This document shows, one piece after another, positions 35,096 to 45,850 of a DNA stretch of 64,000 nucleotides. This DNA comes from Apodospora peruviana. Lineage: Eukaryota; Ascomycota; Sordariomycetes; Sordariales; Lasiosphaeriaceae. Numbering within the stretch: position 1 is the stretch's first letter; each line of letters starts with the position of its first letter. The stretch spans positions 4,184,001 to 4,248,000 of the forward strand of contig JAUEDM010000003.1 in assembly GCA_033439685.1 (NCBI GenBank). The letters are read 5' to 3'. The notes beneath the pieces were generated by a model. It worked only from the letters and a program-made list of their open reading frames with translations. It was not told where the DNA came from and did no database searches. Position numbers and translations under genes: made by a program.

Positions 35096-36357
35096 ACGTG
35101 GTCCACAAGCATGCCGCGCACCCAAGCATGCCGCGCACTTTTCCACAACCACACAATAAAAAACATGAATTGCACCACTACAACAACTACAATATACTGA
35201 AACTATTCGGAATTATATACATCAGACATTTCCACATCTTCTTGACACGTGCGCACATTGTGCCAGGCTTTCCACACTTGCTACAACGCCGTAGAGCCGT
35301 CTGTGTTCTGGTCCGCCGACTACCATTTTCACGCGTTTCACCCTCTACTTGTTCCTGCACCTCTTTCTGGGCTAATATATCATTTCCATCTCTTACAGTA
35401 AGTGATCCTCCAAGTCGCACACGTGTTTTTTTTGGCCCTCCGACGTTTGCTAAGCGCCTCATTTGCCTTTCGGAGGGTACGGTTCTCAGCGACTAGAAGG
35501 GTAACCGAGTGCGCCAATGCCTGCGTCCCTTTCGCAAGCTGATCGACAGCAGTAAGAATTGGTGTTGGCGAGCTTTCTTGGTGACGGGCAATCTGATTTT
35601 TGATGAATTCGGATTGTGAGACAGCCTCTGTTGGGTTCTGTGGTGTCTGGGAGACCCAAGGATCAGCGGCTGTGGAGGGGGGACCAGTCGGTGTTGGCGT
35701 CCGTAACTTGACATCCAGCTTGGATATTACAGCCTCAGGGTCGAAAGGGGTTAGACCTGCACCTCTGAAACCTCCCCTTGATATTGCTTTCGGTTATAGC
35801 GGTAAAAGTGGGCGGCTTTGAAGGCGAGGAAGAACTCGACCTTGGTGATGTGGTGATATGCGCTCTGACATAGTGCTCGATTTCCCGACCGTACGCCTTT
35901 TTCAAGGCACTGAAACATCCAACATCAAGTGGTTGGGTTAGATGAGATGAATGAGCAGGTAGGCTGATAGTAATAATGTTGCTCTCTTGGCCATATCTTC
36001 AACAACAGCCAGCTGAGGCGCGAATCCTCGCGAATCTATGTTCAATATATATTGAACAACTGACTCTTCTTCTAGTGCTGTTAACTGATGGGTTTTGTGG
36101 CGATAGTCGCGTCGTGGAGTTCGACCGTTCATCCTGTCGCGTAGAGTGGTTTCGGGTATTTGGTAGATGTTTGCAGCTTTGCGACGACTTATGTTTTTGT
36201 CGCGCTGGATTGCCTCAATAGCAAGGATGATCCTGGCTTCTTGGGACGGTGCAGCCATCTTTTTTTGGTGGTGGAATGCTGTGTCAAAGATAAGATGTTG
36301 TATGGTAGTAAAAAGTGCGCGGCATGCTTGGGTGCGCGGCATGCTTGTGGACCACGT
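35096..36357 (-). mobile_element. Fot1/pogo-type DNA transposon with internal deletion
   Basis: The 1262-bp element is bounded by perfect 47-bp terminal inverted repeats starting ACGTGGTCCACAAGCATGCC and flanked by the dinucleotide TA (35094-35095 and 36358-36359), the signature duplication of Tc1/mariner-pogo elements. Each TIR contains a direct repeat of AAGCATGCCGCGCAC. The single transposase gene on the minus strand keeps its DNA-binding N-terminus and its C-terminus but lacks the catalytic core. Identical TIRs suggest a fairly recent, trans-mobilised copy. Confidence 0.93.
35178..36258 (-). pseudogene. Fot1/pogo transposase lacking the DDE core
   Basis: ATG at 36258 opens MAAPSQEARIILAIEAIQRD with the Psq-type helix-turn-helix (SRRKAANIYQIPETTLRDR) and the start of the CENP-B/Tc5-type domain (LTALEEESVVQYILNIDSRG). 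At about 35984 the frame jumps to SLPAHSSHLTQPLDVGCF, which is the very end of the DDE superfamily domain; the about 200 residues with the catalytic acids are missing. The rest is a linker with a coiled coil (LVAENRTLRKANEALSKR region) and a terminal zinc knuckle (RRCSKCGKPGTMC). It cannot transpose by itself. Confidence 0.85.
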
Positions 36358-36500
36358 TAACTTAGGCAAGCACACACTTTCTGCATGCGAATCTTTTCAA
36401 ACGGCCACAACTTCGTTAAATCTACAGAGAAAAGCATACCGTTGAAATCATTCCAATATACAGAGTTTGCTCTATTCAACCATGCTAACTTTGTCCATAG

Positions 36501-36785
36501 GCAAAGCCCAGTAGTCAACAGAGCGCAAGTTCTTGCAGTCGAAAGCCCAGTTCTGGCAGCCAACAGAGTCAAATTCTGGCAGCCAACAGAGCCACGTTCT
36601 CGCAGTCAACAGAGCCACTTTCTTGCAGTCGAAAGCCCAGTTATGGCAGCCAACAGAGCCAAATTCTGGCAGTCAAACTGGCAGTTAAAAGAGCCAAGTT
36701 CTAGCAGCCAAACCGGCAGTCAAAAGAAGCCCAGTTGTGGCAGCCAACAGAGCCACGTTCTGGCAGTCATCAAAGCCCAATGGTC
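36501..36785 (+). repeat. Minisatellite, unit about 21 bp
   Basis: Imperfect copies of a unit like ttctggcagccaacagagcc repeat about 12 times, with mixed unit lengths. The array is open in one frame (within 36385-36816) but reads as low-complexity QP/NRA repeats, so I take it as non-coding. Confidence 0.8.
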
Positions 36786-37178
36786 CAAACTTATAGCTTC
36801 GATATTTTACATTTAATCGATGAATTCCGACGCAGGAAGCAAAAACAAAAATCACACAGAGGATTGCCTGGCAGAAGAGATGCTTTCTGCAAAGTTTGGT
36901 TAGTTTTACTGCATTGTAGAAGTTGTATAGGGGAAGGGATCATGTCACAATGTGTGTGTTTGCCTTTTTTAAAGTATGAATCGTACCAAATTTTGACAAC
37001 AACGCGCAAATAAAAAGTACTTTACACCACAAAAATCTCCGGTCATTTCCCTACCTCCGAGTATACTTATCGTACGGTAGAATATTGTGGTTGTTATGTT
37101 CTACGCAATAGAAAAAGTAGTCTACTCTCTTTTACCACACAAAGTGTGTATTTACCTCCCGGATTCCTGGAAATGTGC
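36786..37178. other. AT-rich spacer
   Basis: No ORF, RNA or repeat is supported; it contains the presumed 3' flank of the next minus-strand gene. Confidence 0.4.
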
Positions 37179-39290
37179 TCAAACCTCTTTTTTAGGGATT
37201 TTGCGTCGAATATTCCGTGCCTTCTGGGCAGAGAACACATTCTGCACCGCAGTCCCAACAGCGATGTCTGCAAAATCAATACCGGAGTTACCGGCCTCGT
37301 TTCGGCGGCCCTCATCGTGTGGCGGACGGCGATTATCGCTGGCAGAAGAAGCCCTCCGTCCCTCGGCGTCGCTGAAACGTCGTCCGACGCTGCTGTTGCT
37401 GGCATCACTGACATACCCATCTTCCATATGGGGATGAGCTGAACTGCCGCCGGCGCCGCCGGTGAACATGCCGCGTCCAGCGTTTAGGATGCGAACCCAA
37501 CGGCCACTAGAGCGGACAAATTGAATTCGTTGAGCCAAACAGCGTAGTTGGTACCACGGCCGGCCTTGTTGTCCTCAGTTGACGACCCAACAAGCCGCGC
37601 AAAGAGGAAACAGGGGCCGGCGCTGAGGCAGATGCCCTCAATGAATTGCTTTGTCTTCCTGCGTTTGTGGGTGAGGAACAGCAGCGAGTAGAGCACGGCG
37701 AGCACGCTGACCAACACCGAGCAAGCCACGCGCAAGCCCATGTTTCCCCTGCCTCCGAAGGCTCTGCCATGTCAAGCTGCAGAGATGCCAGGCTGGCGCC
37801 GAGGGAGCTCATCGCTGTGGCGCCCACCGAAATGACCTTGGCCATGTGCCACGGGTTGACAACAGGTTCGGCTGCTGATGCGTGGGCTGCGAACATCGTA
37901 AGTACGGCGGAGATGCGAATGAGTCGGCGGAGGGTGAGGGAGGGATCTCTGAAACGTTTCAATATTGCACGACACGTCCGCCCAATTGTCCGTCTGGCGG
38001 TGTCCAGAATGTCGTCTTGCATTCCGTGGAAGACGCTGCTGGTCCTTGGTTGCTCAGAGAATTCCTCATCATCGTTAATCTTTTCATTGGTACACCAACC
38101 GCTGGGGAAATACCGTTCGTGCCAAACGGGGCCTCTCATGGCATAGTCTTCGGGCAAGGGGCGGGTAATATGATCCACTGAAGCATCCAGATCCGCATCC
38201 ATCTTTCCACCGAACATCATGCCGTGCGCTTTCACGAAGGCAGGCACCGTAGATGTAAGCCTTGACCGCTGGCTTGAGTTCATGTTCGAGCCAAGAACCG
38301 GATCGAAAAGCGTCCTGATGCACTCTCGGGCCGAGGCAAAGGGAATGGCAACACGGAGAGACATTGCGTAGTATCTGATGTAAGGCGTTCGGTCGAGCAA
38401 GGATGGCCAATTGATGGTACAGCCTGCCAGTAGTAGGGGACTTTTGTGGGGGCTTGGAATACCAGTGCCCGCTCACAGACGTCCACGTTTTACGATCTCT
38501 GCCAGTAGGATTATCGTCCTCGGTACATGTTGCTATGTGATAGCATCCGATGTCGCCCGGAAACTCAATCCAAGTGTCCTCGAATGCTAGTACTGTTTCG
38601 TACAACAAGGCCATCATAGAGTATGCGAGATAAATGAAGGTCAGCATATCCTCCAAACTGGCTGGGAGGCGATCTCCAGACAGGTTGAGGGAGCTGTAGA
38701 TTCCGTGCCTCCACACCCATGCTGGCATTGCGTGACTTGGAGGCCAGTCTATTCAACGCAGTGCTTTCAGTGGGATGTGGTGAGGTCAGGCAGAAGTCGT
38801 GATGTTCTTGTGGTGAGCGAAGGCGTCTTGGCGGCGATTGACCTCGGGAGCTGCTGGAAATTAGCATGGGCTTTGTGAGTATCGCAGAAGTTGGAGAAGT
38901 TACCGTTCCCGCTTCAAGCTTCTGAAACTCTGTCTTGCGGGATTGCCTTCTGTGCTGTGATGCTCGGTGACAAGCTGGATGCGGAGCTGGCGTTCGGCCC
39001 CATATTGTGGATTGTAGCTGTCGGAGGTGGACAAAGGGACAGCTGGAACGCCTGAATACCGGAGCAGCGACTGCGATATTTTTTTGGCGAAGGCGTTTCG
39101 TCTGGCAGTCCCACCACATAAAGATCTTTCAAGAGGTTTTGGTCGTGCTGGGGTCGTGGACGTCCATGTTGGAGCGGTGTTGAGATGACACGAATCCCTG
39201 AACTGACGTTGCCCAGCCCTGCTCTCTGAGTCGTTGCAGTACGGACCTTGAGTGAGATTCCGCGGGCGTCGAGGCGAGTAGGAAAGAGAT
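37179..39290 (-). CDS. Multi-pass membrane protein gene, model unresolved
   Basis: Long coherent frames on the minus strand must be joined. An N-terminal part (39290-38908, e.g. YNPQYGAERQLRIQLVTEHH) ends at GTAACT. A second part (about 38750-38520) starts DWPPSHAMPAWVWRHGIYSS, has a hydrophobic segment (LTFIYLAYSMMALLYETVLA) and a Cys motif (GCYHIATC). A 70-bp GTAAAA...GGCAG intron leads to CTINWPSLLDRTPYIRYY. The third part has hydrophobic stretches near 37.9-37.8 kb, then shifts frame to GRAFGGRGNMGLRVACSVLV with another helix, and a charged tail (MEDGYVSDASNSSVGRRF) lies in yet another frame. No ATG is found for a signal-peptide-like stretch (PSTFCWPLISFLLASTPA) near 39.3 kb. I do not recognise the family. 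Either several introns are unresolved or the gene is recently frameshifted. Confidence 0.45.
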
Positions 39291-39326
39291 TAACGGCCAG
39301 CAAAAGGTGGAAGGAGGAATGGACAA

Positions 39327-40986
39327 GGCAGATATTGTGATTTTTATATATATTCTTGCCTTGAAAAAGGGAGGGATTATGAGGCTGGGTGAAGCCTTGG
39401 AGGATGATGGGAAAGAATTAAGAAAAAAAGGTGACAGTACTGGGCAGATGCAGCGGGAATCATGGCCCCAGTGCTGCTGGGTAACACCTCCATAACTCGC
39501 TTATTGCTAAATGGTTCTCTAACTGCGTGATAGGGCTTGTTTCACATTTTAATCCCCTTCCGGCTTGATGTTATGTATCCTTCCATGCGTTTCCAGGCAT
39601 CTCTCTTTGGATCAACGAGTAGCCATCCTCCCCTTTGGGTTTAATCGGCCCGGGGTTCTCGGATTTCATAATTTATTCTACTGGCAACCCTGGCAAGAGT
39701 TTGGCGACGATGTTCGGCCACATATAGACGTGCGCGTCCTGGCGTTCCTACCGGTAGTTCGACATTGGGGTGGCGAACTACAACAGCTTCTAAGAGGACA
39801 ATGTTGTTGTGCGTCATCGATCAAATGGAAAGAAACGCGCGAGGAAGGTGTGAAGAGAGCCAAAATGAAAATCGCAAGTGCCAGACTGAAGACGTCCGTC
39901 CGACCATTGGGAGGTGCAAGCAGCACAAGTGCCAGACCGTCGTAAAACGTCCGTCCGACCATGGGGAGGTACAGCATCAAGCCCCTGTCAGCAGCTATTA
40001 ACCATTCAGCCGGGAGTCCGCAGGACGTGCCCAGGAAAAAGTCCGCGCAACGCCACCTACATGGCGAATTAGGTCACATTGCTGCTAAGGTTGGTGGAAA
40101 GCGCTGTCGGGATCTTCGATTTGGGGGCGGCCGGCCAACAGGATGTGCTCTCGGGGACATTTTCCAGGTTGTGGAATTGAGAAAGGACGGGAGACGGCAA
40201 GTATGGAAAGGGCACAGCTTCGCGGGGCCGTATAGAGACTGATGAACAGCCTACATCTTCCACTCTTGCCCCGGTTCTGGACTGGTGCTGATGTCGTACA
40301 TTTTTCAGCGTGGTCACTGATAGTATCCTACAGTTCATAATTGCTTCCAAGCCCACATGCACATAGACGACGGGCCTCATCAGCCTGGAGCTGCTGTCTG
40401 CATGGATACCTATCGTACCGAAGTTCGCCCATCTCGCTTCTTCTATCACTATGAGTTGTGTCATTTACTTGTATTTGTTAAGGGATAAGTGGAAAGTTCT
40501 CTGCCATGTAAAAGACTTATTAGGTAGAATAATTATACCTTAGGCAATCCGTCAGCATCAGACTCTCGAGTAGGTACCGCTAGGTCTTTGCCCTACATAC
40601 TCGGTACCTCAGGTATCTAGGTGGTAAGCTCGGGGTCTTGCTGTCTCGTCCCGGGTGCAAGGCAGTCATTACTTCCAGAACAGAAGATGTTCCATGTCCC
40701 GATCAAGACTTGGGTTGTTATCAACTTACTCCACACAAAGCTGTTATATTCTGGTAATCTAGGTCTCACGCGTGAACGGACATTGATAAGGGAAGCTGCC
40801 AATGACTCTCACGTGCCTGGTCACACATATGGTGATAGTGATGACGCCTTTTTACCCGCATTATCCCCACACACCGCCCCTCCAGCGTCGAGGACGCGGA
40901 TTCCATCAACGCCATCTTCAAGTTCTTCCTCCACTCCACTGTGCTCGCCTTTTCTCATAAAGCTCCCACCTCAGCTATCAATCACC
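39327..40986. other. Intergenic with a 51-bp tandem duplication
   Basis: Two diverged 51-bp units (agtgccagac...gtccgtccgacca, from 39877 and 39928) are the only structure seen. The final few hundred bases, with CACC before the next ATG, should hold the hydrolase promoter. ORFs on both strands near 40.0-40.4 kb lack support. Confidence 0.45.
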
Positions 40987-42015
40987 ATGCATTACGAAAC
41001 CTTTACAACCAACGACGGCTGCACGCTCGCCTTTCAGACATCTCTACCGCTCAATCAGAATCTTAGCGCCAGTGACTCCCACTCCAGCGCTACCAAACAG
41101 GAGAAGACGCCAAGTTATAAAAGATGCATCCTCCTAATGCACGGCTTCAGCGGCTCATCAGCCTACTTCACCCGCAATTTTGACTCCCTCAACAAAGACC
41201 ACTGGGTAGTCGCCCCGGACATGCGCGGCCACGGCCGATCCGGCCGTCCGACGGGCGGTTACCACGTCGCGCGTCTGGCCGCCGACCTCCGTGACCTCGT
41301 CGCCCACCTCCACGCCGTCACCAAAACCCCCAAAATTCGAATAGTCCCCGTGGGGTGCTCCATCGGCGCCGCGATCCTCTGGACCTATGTGGAACTGTTC
41401 GGGAATCCGGGCGGGCTCGACCCAACCTTCAACGGGTTCATCTTTGTCGACCAGGCGCCGCTACAGGATCGGTCTATCATCGACAATTGGGATGAGACCA
41501 AAGCTCATAAAGGTTGCTACGACGAGAAGACGTTGCTGGAAACGCAAAAAGCGCTTATGTTGCCAAAGCCGGAGGTGTTGGAGACATATCGCGGACTAGT
41601 TGCAGAGTGTCTGGGGTATCGCCAGCCCGGCACTGTGGATTCGAAAGTTGACGCGGAACAGGCAGCCAAGGACGAGGCGTTCTTTGTGAATATCAGCGCG
41701 CAGTGCGATGGGACTTGGCTGGCGAGACTGGTGGCCGATCACACGCGGTATGACCACCGCGAGGCGCTCGAGCTGATTCACGTGCCGACCATGGTGATGG
41801 CTGGCCGCAAGAGCGGTTGTTTCCCGCTTGATGGGATGTCGGAGACCGTTAGGCGGATAATGGAGCACGGCGGCAGTTTGGCCTTTGAAAGTGTGTACGA
41901 CAATTGCGGGCATTGGCTGTTTTACGAGGACCCCGTGAGGTTTAATCGCGAGGTTTCTAGGTTTACGGAGATGTGCATGGCTGACGATGAACCAAGTTGG
42001 GTGTACCACATGTAA
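40987..42015 (+). CDS. Alpha/beta hydrolase
   Basis: The chosen ATG at 40987 has a CACCATG context and gives 342 aa; the longer open frame upstream is non-conserved and Pro/Ser-rich. The fold is clear: LMHGFSGSSAYF (oxyanion region), APDMRGHGRSGRP after strand 4, nucleophile elbow GCSIGA with the catalytic Ser, a cap region, the acidic residue after MVMAGRKSGCFPLD, and the catalytic His in NCGHWLFYEDP. It is a single-domain intracellular hydrolase resembling epoxide-hydrolase or cofactor-free haloperoxidase-like enzymes; the substrate cannot be told. Its 3' end lies 109 bp from the end of the convergent Zn2Cys6 gene, and a P450 follows, so a role in a small specialised-metabolite pathway is plausible but inferred from position only. 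Confidence 0.9.
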   Translation: MHYETFTTNDGCTLAFQTSLPLNQNLSASDSHSSATKQEKTPSYKRCILLMHGFSGSSAYFTRNFDSLNKDHWVVAPDMRGHGRSGRPTGGYHVARLAADLRDLVAHLHAVTKTPKIRIVPVGCSIGAAILWTYVELFGNPGGLDPTFNGFIFVDQAPLQDRSIIDNWDETKAHKGCYDEKTLLETQKALMLPKPEVLETYRGLVAECLGYRQPGTVDSKVDAEQAAKDEAFFVNISAQCDGTWLARLVADHTRYDHREALELIHVPTMVMAGRKSGCFPLDGMSETVRRIMEHGGSLAFESVYDNCGHWLFYEDPVRFNREVSRFTEMCMADDEPSWVYHM

Positions 42016-42124
42016 GTTACTTGCATTAGATGTGAGAGTGTTTCGGCTAATACTTGCCCGCTAGGTAGTTTGAGAAATATTGTTGCTAGCATCTTGTCCG
42101 GCCAACAGCCCGCCGTGACTTTGT

Positions 42125-43552
42125 CTACCCTGTGTCCTGAACAACTCTTATATTCCACCCTTTTCCTGGTTCGGAAGGACGGTGATCTCCCCTCGCGGCC
42201 GCCATGAAATCGGTAAACGTCCCGGACCCGTTCATGCCAGGCATGTTCAACACCATCAGTCGCGCGTTGACGATGTGCCCGGCTACCGTCCTGGCCCGGT
42301 TCGCAATCGTCGCCTGCGCTTCCTCGGTGAAATCCGGGAACCGCGACCGTTTCCCCACCGCCAGCTGGACCTCGGCGTACTCGTGGTTGGCACGCACAAC
42401 AGTCGACCCGTCACGCGAGTCGACGTCGCCCATCGTCGTGTTTTTGTCTATGTTGCTTTGCCGCCACACACCTAACAAGTCCTGCAGCTGATCAAACAGG
42501 TGCGAGGCCATCATGACCACAATGAGCATGTGCATGGTCAGCGCGGCCGGCTGCGGCGGCGCGTAAGACCCAATCCGCAGCTGCGGCACGGTGAACGGGC
42601 GCCCGTCCTCGGTGACCGGCGTGCGGCGCTCCACGATGCAGCCGCGCATGTGGGTGAAGAATAGCTCGTAGATATCAAAGACTCGATCTGTGCAGGAGAG
42701 TAGCAGCATTAGGGTCGCCTTGTCGGGCACCAGATGAGTAGAAACGCCGGCCGGCGGGTAGAAACGGATCATGATGTCTATCAGGGACTGTGTCATGCGG
42801 AATATCTCGTCGATGGCGACCATGGGACCGTCGTCGGTGGTCGTGGGCATGTATTGGCCTGGTACTGATCGCCGAAGGGAGGGAAGGGCATTGAAGTGCT
42901 CGTATAAGCGCACGTTGAGGTCGGCTAGTTGGCGGATGTAGTCGACCAGAGGCAAGGGGGTGTCGGAGTCGGCGGATTCTGTACTGGACGGGGTTTCGGC
43001 TGTTTTGTTATTGCCCTCCTGTAATCCCGGGTTGAGATTGTTGCTAGCACCAGGTCCAGGGAGCGTCATGCCCCAGAAGTCGGGCGATGGTGACCGAATA
43101 TTGGAGAGGCCGGTGGGCAAGTCCCACGCCGGACCTGGCACTGGGGAAGGGGTTCTGAAGGAGAGAAAATTGGACCAGTCAATGACCGTGTCGGCGTTAA
43201 ACTGGGAGTCCAGGCACAATTCGGCGGGAGGGGCGGTGACGTCCATCGGTACAGGCTCTGTATTACTTGGAGGATCTGGATGGCCGCCGGAGAATAGGAG
43301 GTTGCTATCAATGAGCTCCATGTCGAAGTCCTCTGTTTGGGCAGCGGCGCGGGGTGCAGGTTTCCTGTTAGGTTGTCTTGATACATCTTTGGATGATACG
43401 GTCCGTCGCTGGCGCGGACTGAAGACGCATGTCGCGTTCGCCCGTAAGCATCGGACACATCCTCCTTGGCCTTCTTGTCGCGCGCAGCGGAGTTTCTGCG
43501 CGTGGCAGCGATCGCATGCCAGCCGGTTCTGCGGGTTCGGTTGTCGAGGCAT
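42125..43552 (-). CDS. Zn2Cys6 transcription factor, AflR-like architecture
   Basis: Intronless, 475 aa, ATG at 43552. Residues 13-42 form a binuclear zinc cluster: CDRCHAQKLRC, then CVRCLRANATC, spacing C-x2-C-x6-C-x8-C-x2-C-x6-C. A basic linker (RQRRTVSSKD) and a Pro/Ser-rich acidic region follow. The C-terminal half (DYIRQLADLNVRLYEHFNAL ... TLMLLLSCTDRVFDIYELFF ... ALTMHMLIVVMMASHLFDQL) resembles the helical regulatory domain of AflR-type regulators of fungal specialised-metabolite clusters. It would bind CGG- or TCG-type half-sites as a dimer in the nucleus. It is divergent from the P450 (660-bp shared upstream region) and convergent with the hydrolase, so these are its likely targets; this is an inference. 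Confidence 0.92.
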   Translation of the reverse strand: MPRQPNPQNRLACDRCHAQKLRCARQEGQGGCVRCLRANATCVFSPRQRRTVSSKDVSRQPNRKPAPRAAAQTEDFDMELIDSNLLFSGGHPDPPSNTEPVPMDVTAPPAELCLDSQFNADTVIDWSNFLSFRTPSPVPGPAWDLPTGLSNIRSPSPDFWGMTLPGPGASNNLNPGLQEGNNKTAETPSSTESADSDTPLPLVDYIRQLADLNVRLYEHFNALPSLRRSVPGQYMPTTTDDGPMVAIDEIFRMTQSLIDIMIRFYPPAGVSTHLVPDKATLMLLLSCTDRVFDIYELFFTHMRGCIVERRTPVTEDGRPFTVPQLRIGSYAPPQPAALTMHMLIVVMMASHLFDQLQDLLGVWRQSNIDKNTTMGDVDSRDGSTVVRANHEYAEVQLAVGKRSRFPDFTEEAQATIANRARTVAGHIVNARLMVLNMPGMNGSGTFTDFMAAARGDHRPSEPGKGWNIRVVQDTG

Positions 43553-44213
43553 GCTGTCTATTATCTACCGGCAGTTGAAGTCGCGACGATGGCTAGCGTG
43601 GCATTACACTGGATGGAATGGCATGAGATCTCGAATTCGTGTTTCAAAAGAGGATTCGGCGTTTGGAACATGTGCTGACGTGATCATACCGCCCCGGATT
43701 TTGGACCCCAAACCCCCAAGAACAGCTGGCAAGCAGCTGTCTCGATAGAAGTACAAAACGCCGAATGTTGCCTAATTTGGAATGAGTGCCGGTATGGTAT
43801 CCCAAACGACGAACTCGTCCAGATATAAGATACTTACTACCTAGGTGTTCCGTAAATTCTATACCTACCTGGTCGTTAATCTGTAGTAGCAGTTCCCCGT
43901 TATGTATCCTAGATAGGCGCAGTACAACGATATCCACCGACACAATGCCAAGCGGCAAAGTGTATACTGGCGCGTTATATCCTAGTCGATTTCTCCAGTG
44001 TGGCGGCTTACGGGGTTGTTGGTTGTCGGAATGCAGTTTGTTTGGCCGGGAGATGAGACATGGTTTATTCCAGCTATGAGTCTCCCAAGATCCGAGCTTC
44101 GTTCTCACCGCCTCTCAAGTCTCAAAACAATCACCAGCACTCGTCGTGGGCCACAGTCCAGTCTTCTCATTTCCTCGCCATCACTTCCAGGCTCTCGCCA
44201 ATTGAAAGCAACG
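43553..44213. promoter_or_regulatory. Shared divergent upstream region of regulator and P450
   Basis: These 661 bp separate the ATGs of the Zn2Cys6 gene (minus) and P450 gene (plus) and should hold both promoters. I found no convincing symmetric CGG or TCGN5CGA site by eye; TATA-like stretches are present near 43826 and 43976. Confidence 0.4.
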
Positions 44214-45850
44214 ATGTTGGGCCTAACAGATTGTCCGCTAACAATCCTGGTCGGTGTCGGGGCAGGCTACATCTTTCTCCGCCTCCTCTTGCACCTCACG
44301 CAGGATCCGAAAGAACCACCAGCGGTCGAGACGACGATCCCTTTTGTAGGCCCGATCGTAGGGATGCTGACCAAAAAAACCGACTTCTACACCCATCTCA
44401 GAGACGAACATCGCGACCTGCCCATGTACACGCTCCGGCTTCCGGGCTCGCGCATATACGTCGTCAACTCGTTGTCGATGATCCCCGTCGTGCAACGCCA
44501 GATCAAGACGATCGCCTTCACGCCGATCGAGGCCCAGGCGGCAGACAAGGTCATGGGCATGAGTAAGGCCGCGAACGACATCCTGTCGACCGACATGGAC
44601 GCCGAGGGTTCGTATCTCAGCACCTTTGTCAAGTTCATACATCCAGCTGTTTCTCCCGGCCCCGGGCTCGACGCATTGAATCGCGCTGCCGTGGAAGTCA
44701 TCTCGCGGTCGTTGGACACGAGTGCACAGCAGGCAAACGTCAGTGGCGGTTCCATAACCGTTGAGCTGTTCGACTTTTTGAGACACGAGATCTTCCAGGC
44801 TACTACCGAGGCTATTTATGGCCCGGAGAATCCGATGCGATGTTCCAAGATGGAGAGGATGTGGTAGTAAGCTTGACACTATTTGCCATACTTGTCGACG
44901 CCCAGAATTGACATTCGGATAGCAAATTCGAGCCCGGCATCATGATGCTCATGCTAGGCCTTCCCTGGCTCGTCCGGCACGCATATCGCGCCCGAGAGGC
45001 CATGATCCCGGTCATAGAGACCTACTACGCCAGAGGCGGCCACAAATCTGGATCCATGCTCGCCCAATGCCGATACGACCACAACACGCACCACGGGCTC
45101 GGTCCCCGCGACATTGCCTGCTCCGAGATTGGAGGTGTCGCCGCGTCCGTCACAAACACCGTGCCCAGCGCTTTCTGGTTCGCCTACCACGTGCTCAGCG
45201 ATCCCGTCGTGCTCGCCGACTGCCGGGTTGAGCTTGAGGAGCTAGTCACCAGCGGCGGCCACGGTCGGAAGGCAATCGACATAGCCCGGGTCAAGAACGA
45301 GTGCCCAATGCTGCTGTCGACCTGGCAAGAAGTTCTTCGGGTGTACTCGACCGGCATCGCGGCGCGGGTCGTGCTCGAGGACCACTTTCTGGATGGCCGC
45401 TTTCTGCTCAAAAAGGGGGCCACAGTCATGATGATCAACCCTGTTGCGCACACTGACCCCACAGCCTGGGGTTTGAGGGCCCTTCAGTTCGACCATAGGC
45501 GCTTCCTGAAGGGGGTTACTGGCGGGCAGGAAGGACCGCATAAGTCACGGTCGGCTTTCCGTCCTTTCGGGGGTGGCACGACGCTGTGTCCTGGGCGGCA
45601 CTTTGCTTCGACCGAGATCTTGGCATTTGTCGCTCTGCTGATTCTGCGGTTTGATGTGGTGCCCTTGGAGGGACGGTGGAAGGTCCCAAAACAGAACGGG
45701 TCCATGACCTCGTCGTTGCCGATGCCTGGGGATAAGGTTATGTTGAGGCTGGTGCCCCGGGCGGACGACGAGGAGTGGGATGTGACCTTTTCGGGCTCGG
45801 ATAAGGGGCTGAAGGTCAGTGCTGAAGATATGGAGCGTGGTGGTGAGTAG
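44214..45850 (+). CDS. Cytochrome P450 monooxygenase, two exons
   Basis: Model: join(44214..44866,44923..45850), 526 aa. The 56-bp intron (GTAAGC...GATAG) restores the reading MWYKFEPGIMML; without it the frame stops at once. N-terminal residues 1-25 form a membrane anchor (LTILVGVGAGYIFLRLLLHL), then a Pro-rich hinge and IPFVGPIVGML. P450 hallmarks: I-helix region IGGVAASVTNTVPSAFW, K-helix WQEVLR (ExxR), PERF-like FDHRRFLK, and heme-ligand loop FRPFGGGTTLCPGRHFA with Cys about 440. The style resembles class E group IV (CYP7/CYP8-like) fungal enzymes that hydroxylate steroids or terpenoids. It would sit on the ER and need NADPH-P450 reductase. Divergent neighbour is the Zn2Cys6 regulator, with an alpha/beta hydrolase beyond it. 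Confidence 0.93.

Noticed and set aside
36385..36816. 143-codon plus-strand frame
   Set aside because: Mostly the 21-bp minisatellite read through.
40621..40986. 122-residue N-terminal extension of the hydrolase
   Set aside because: Not hydrolase-like, Ser/Pro-rich near the end; ATG 40987 has a better context and starts the domain.
43998..44213. 72-residue extension upstream of the P450 start
   Set aside because: No P450 feature; the ATG at 44214 gives a proper membrane anchor.
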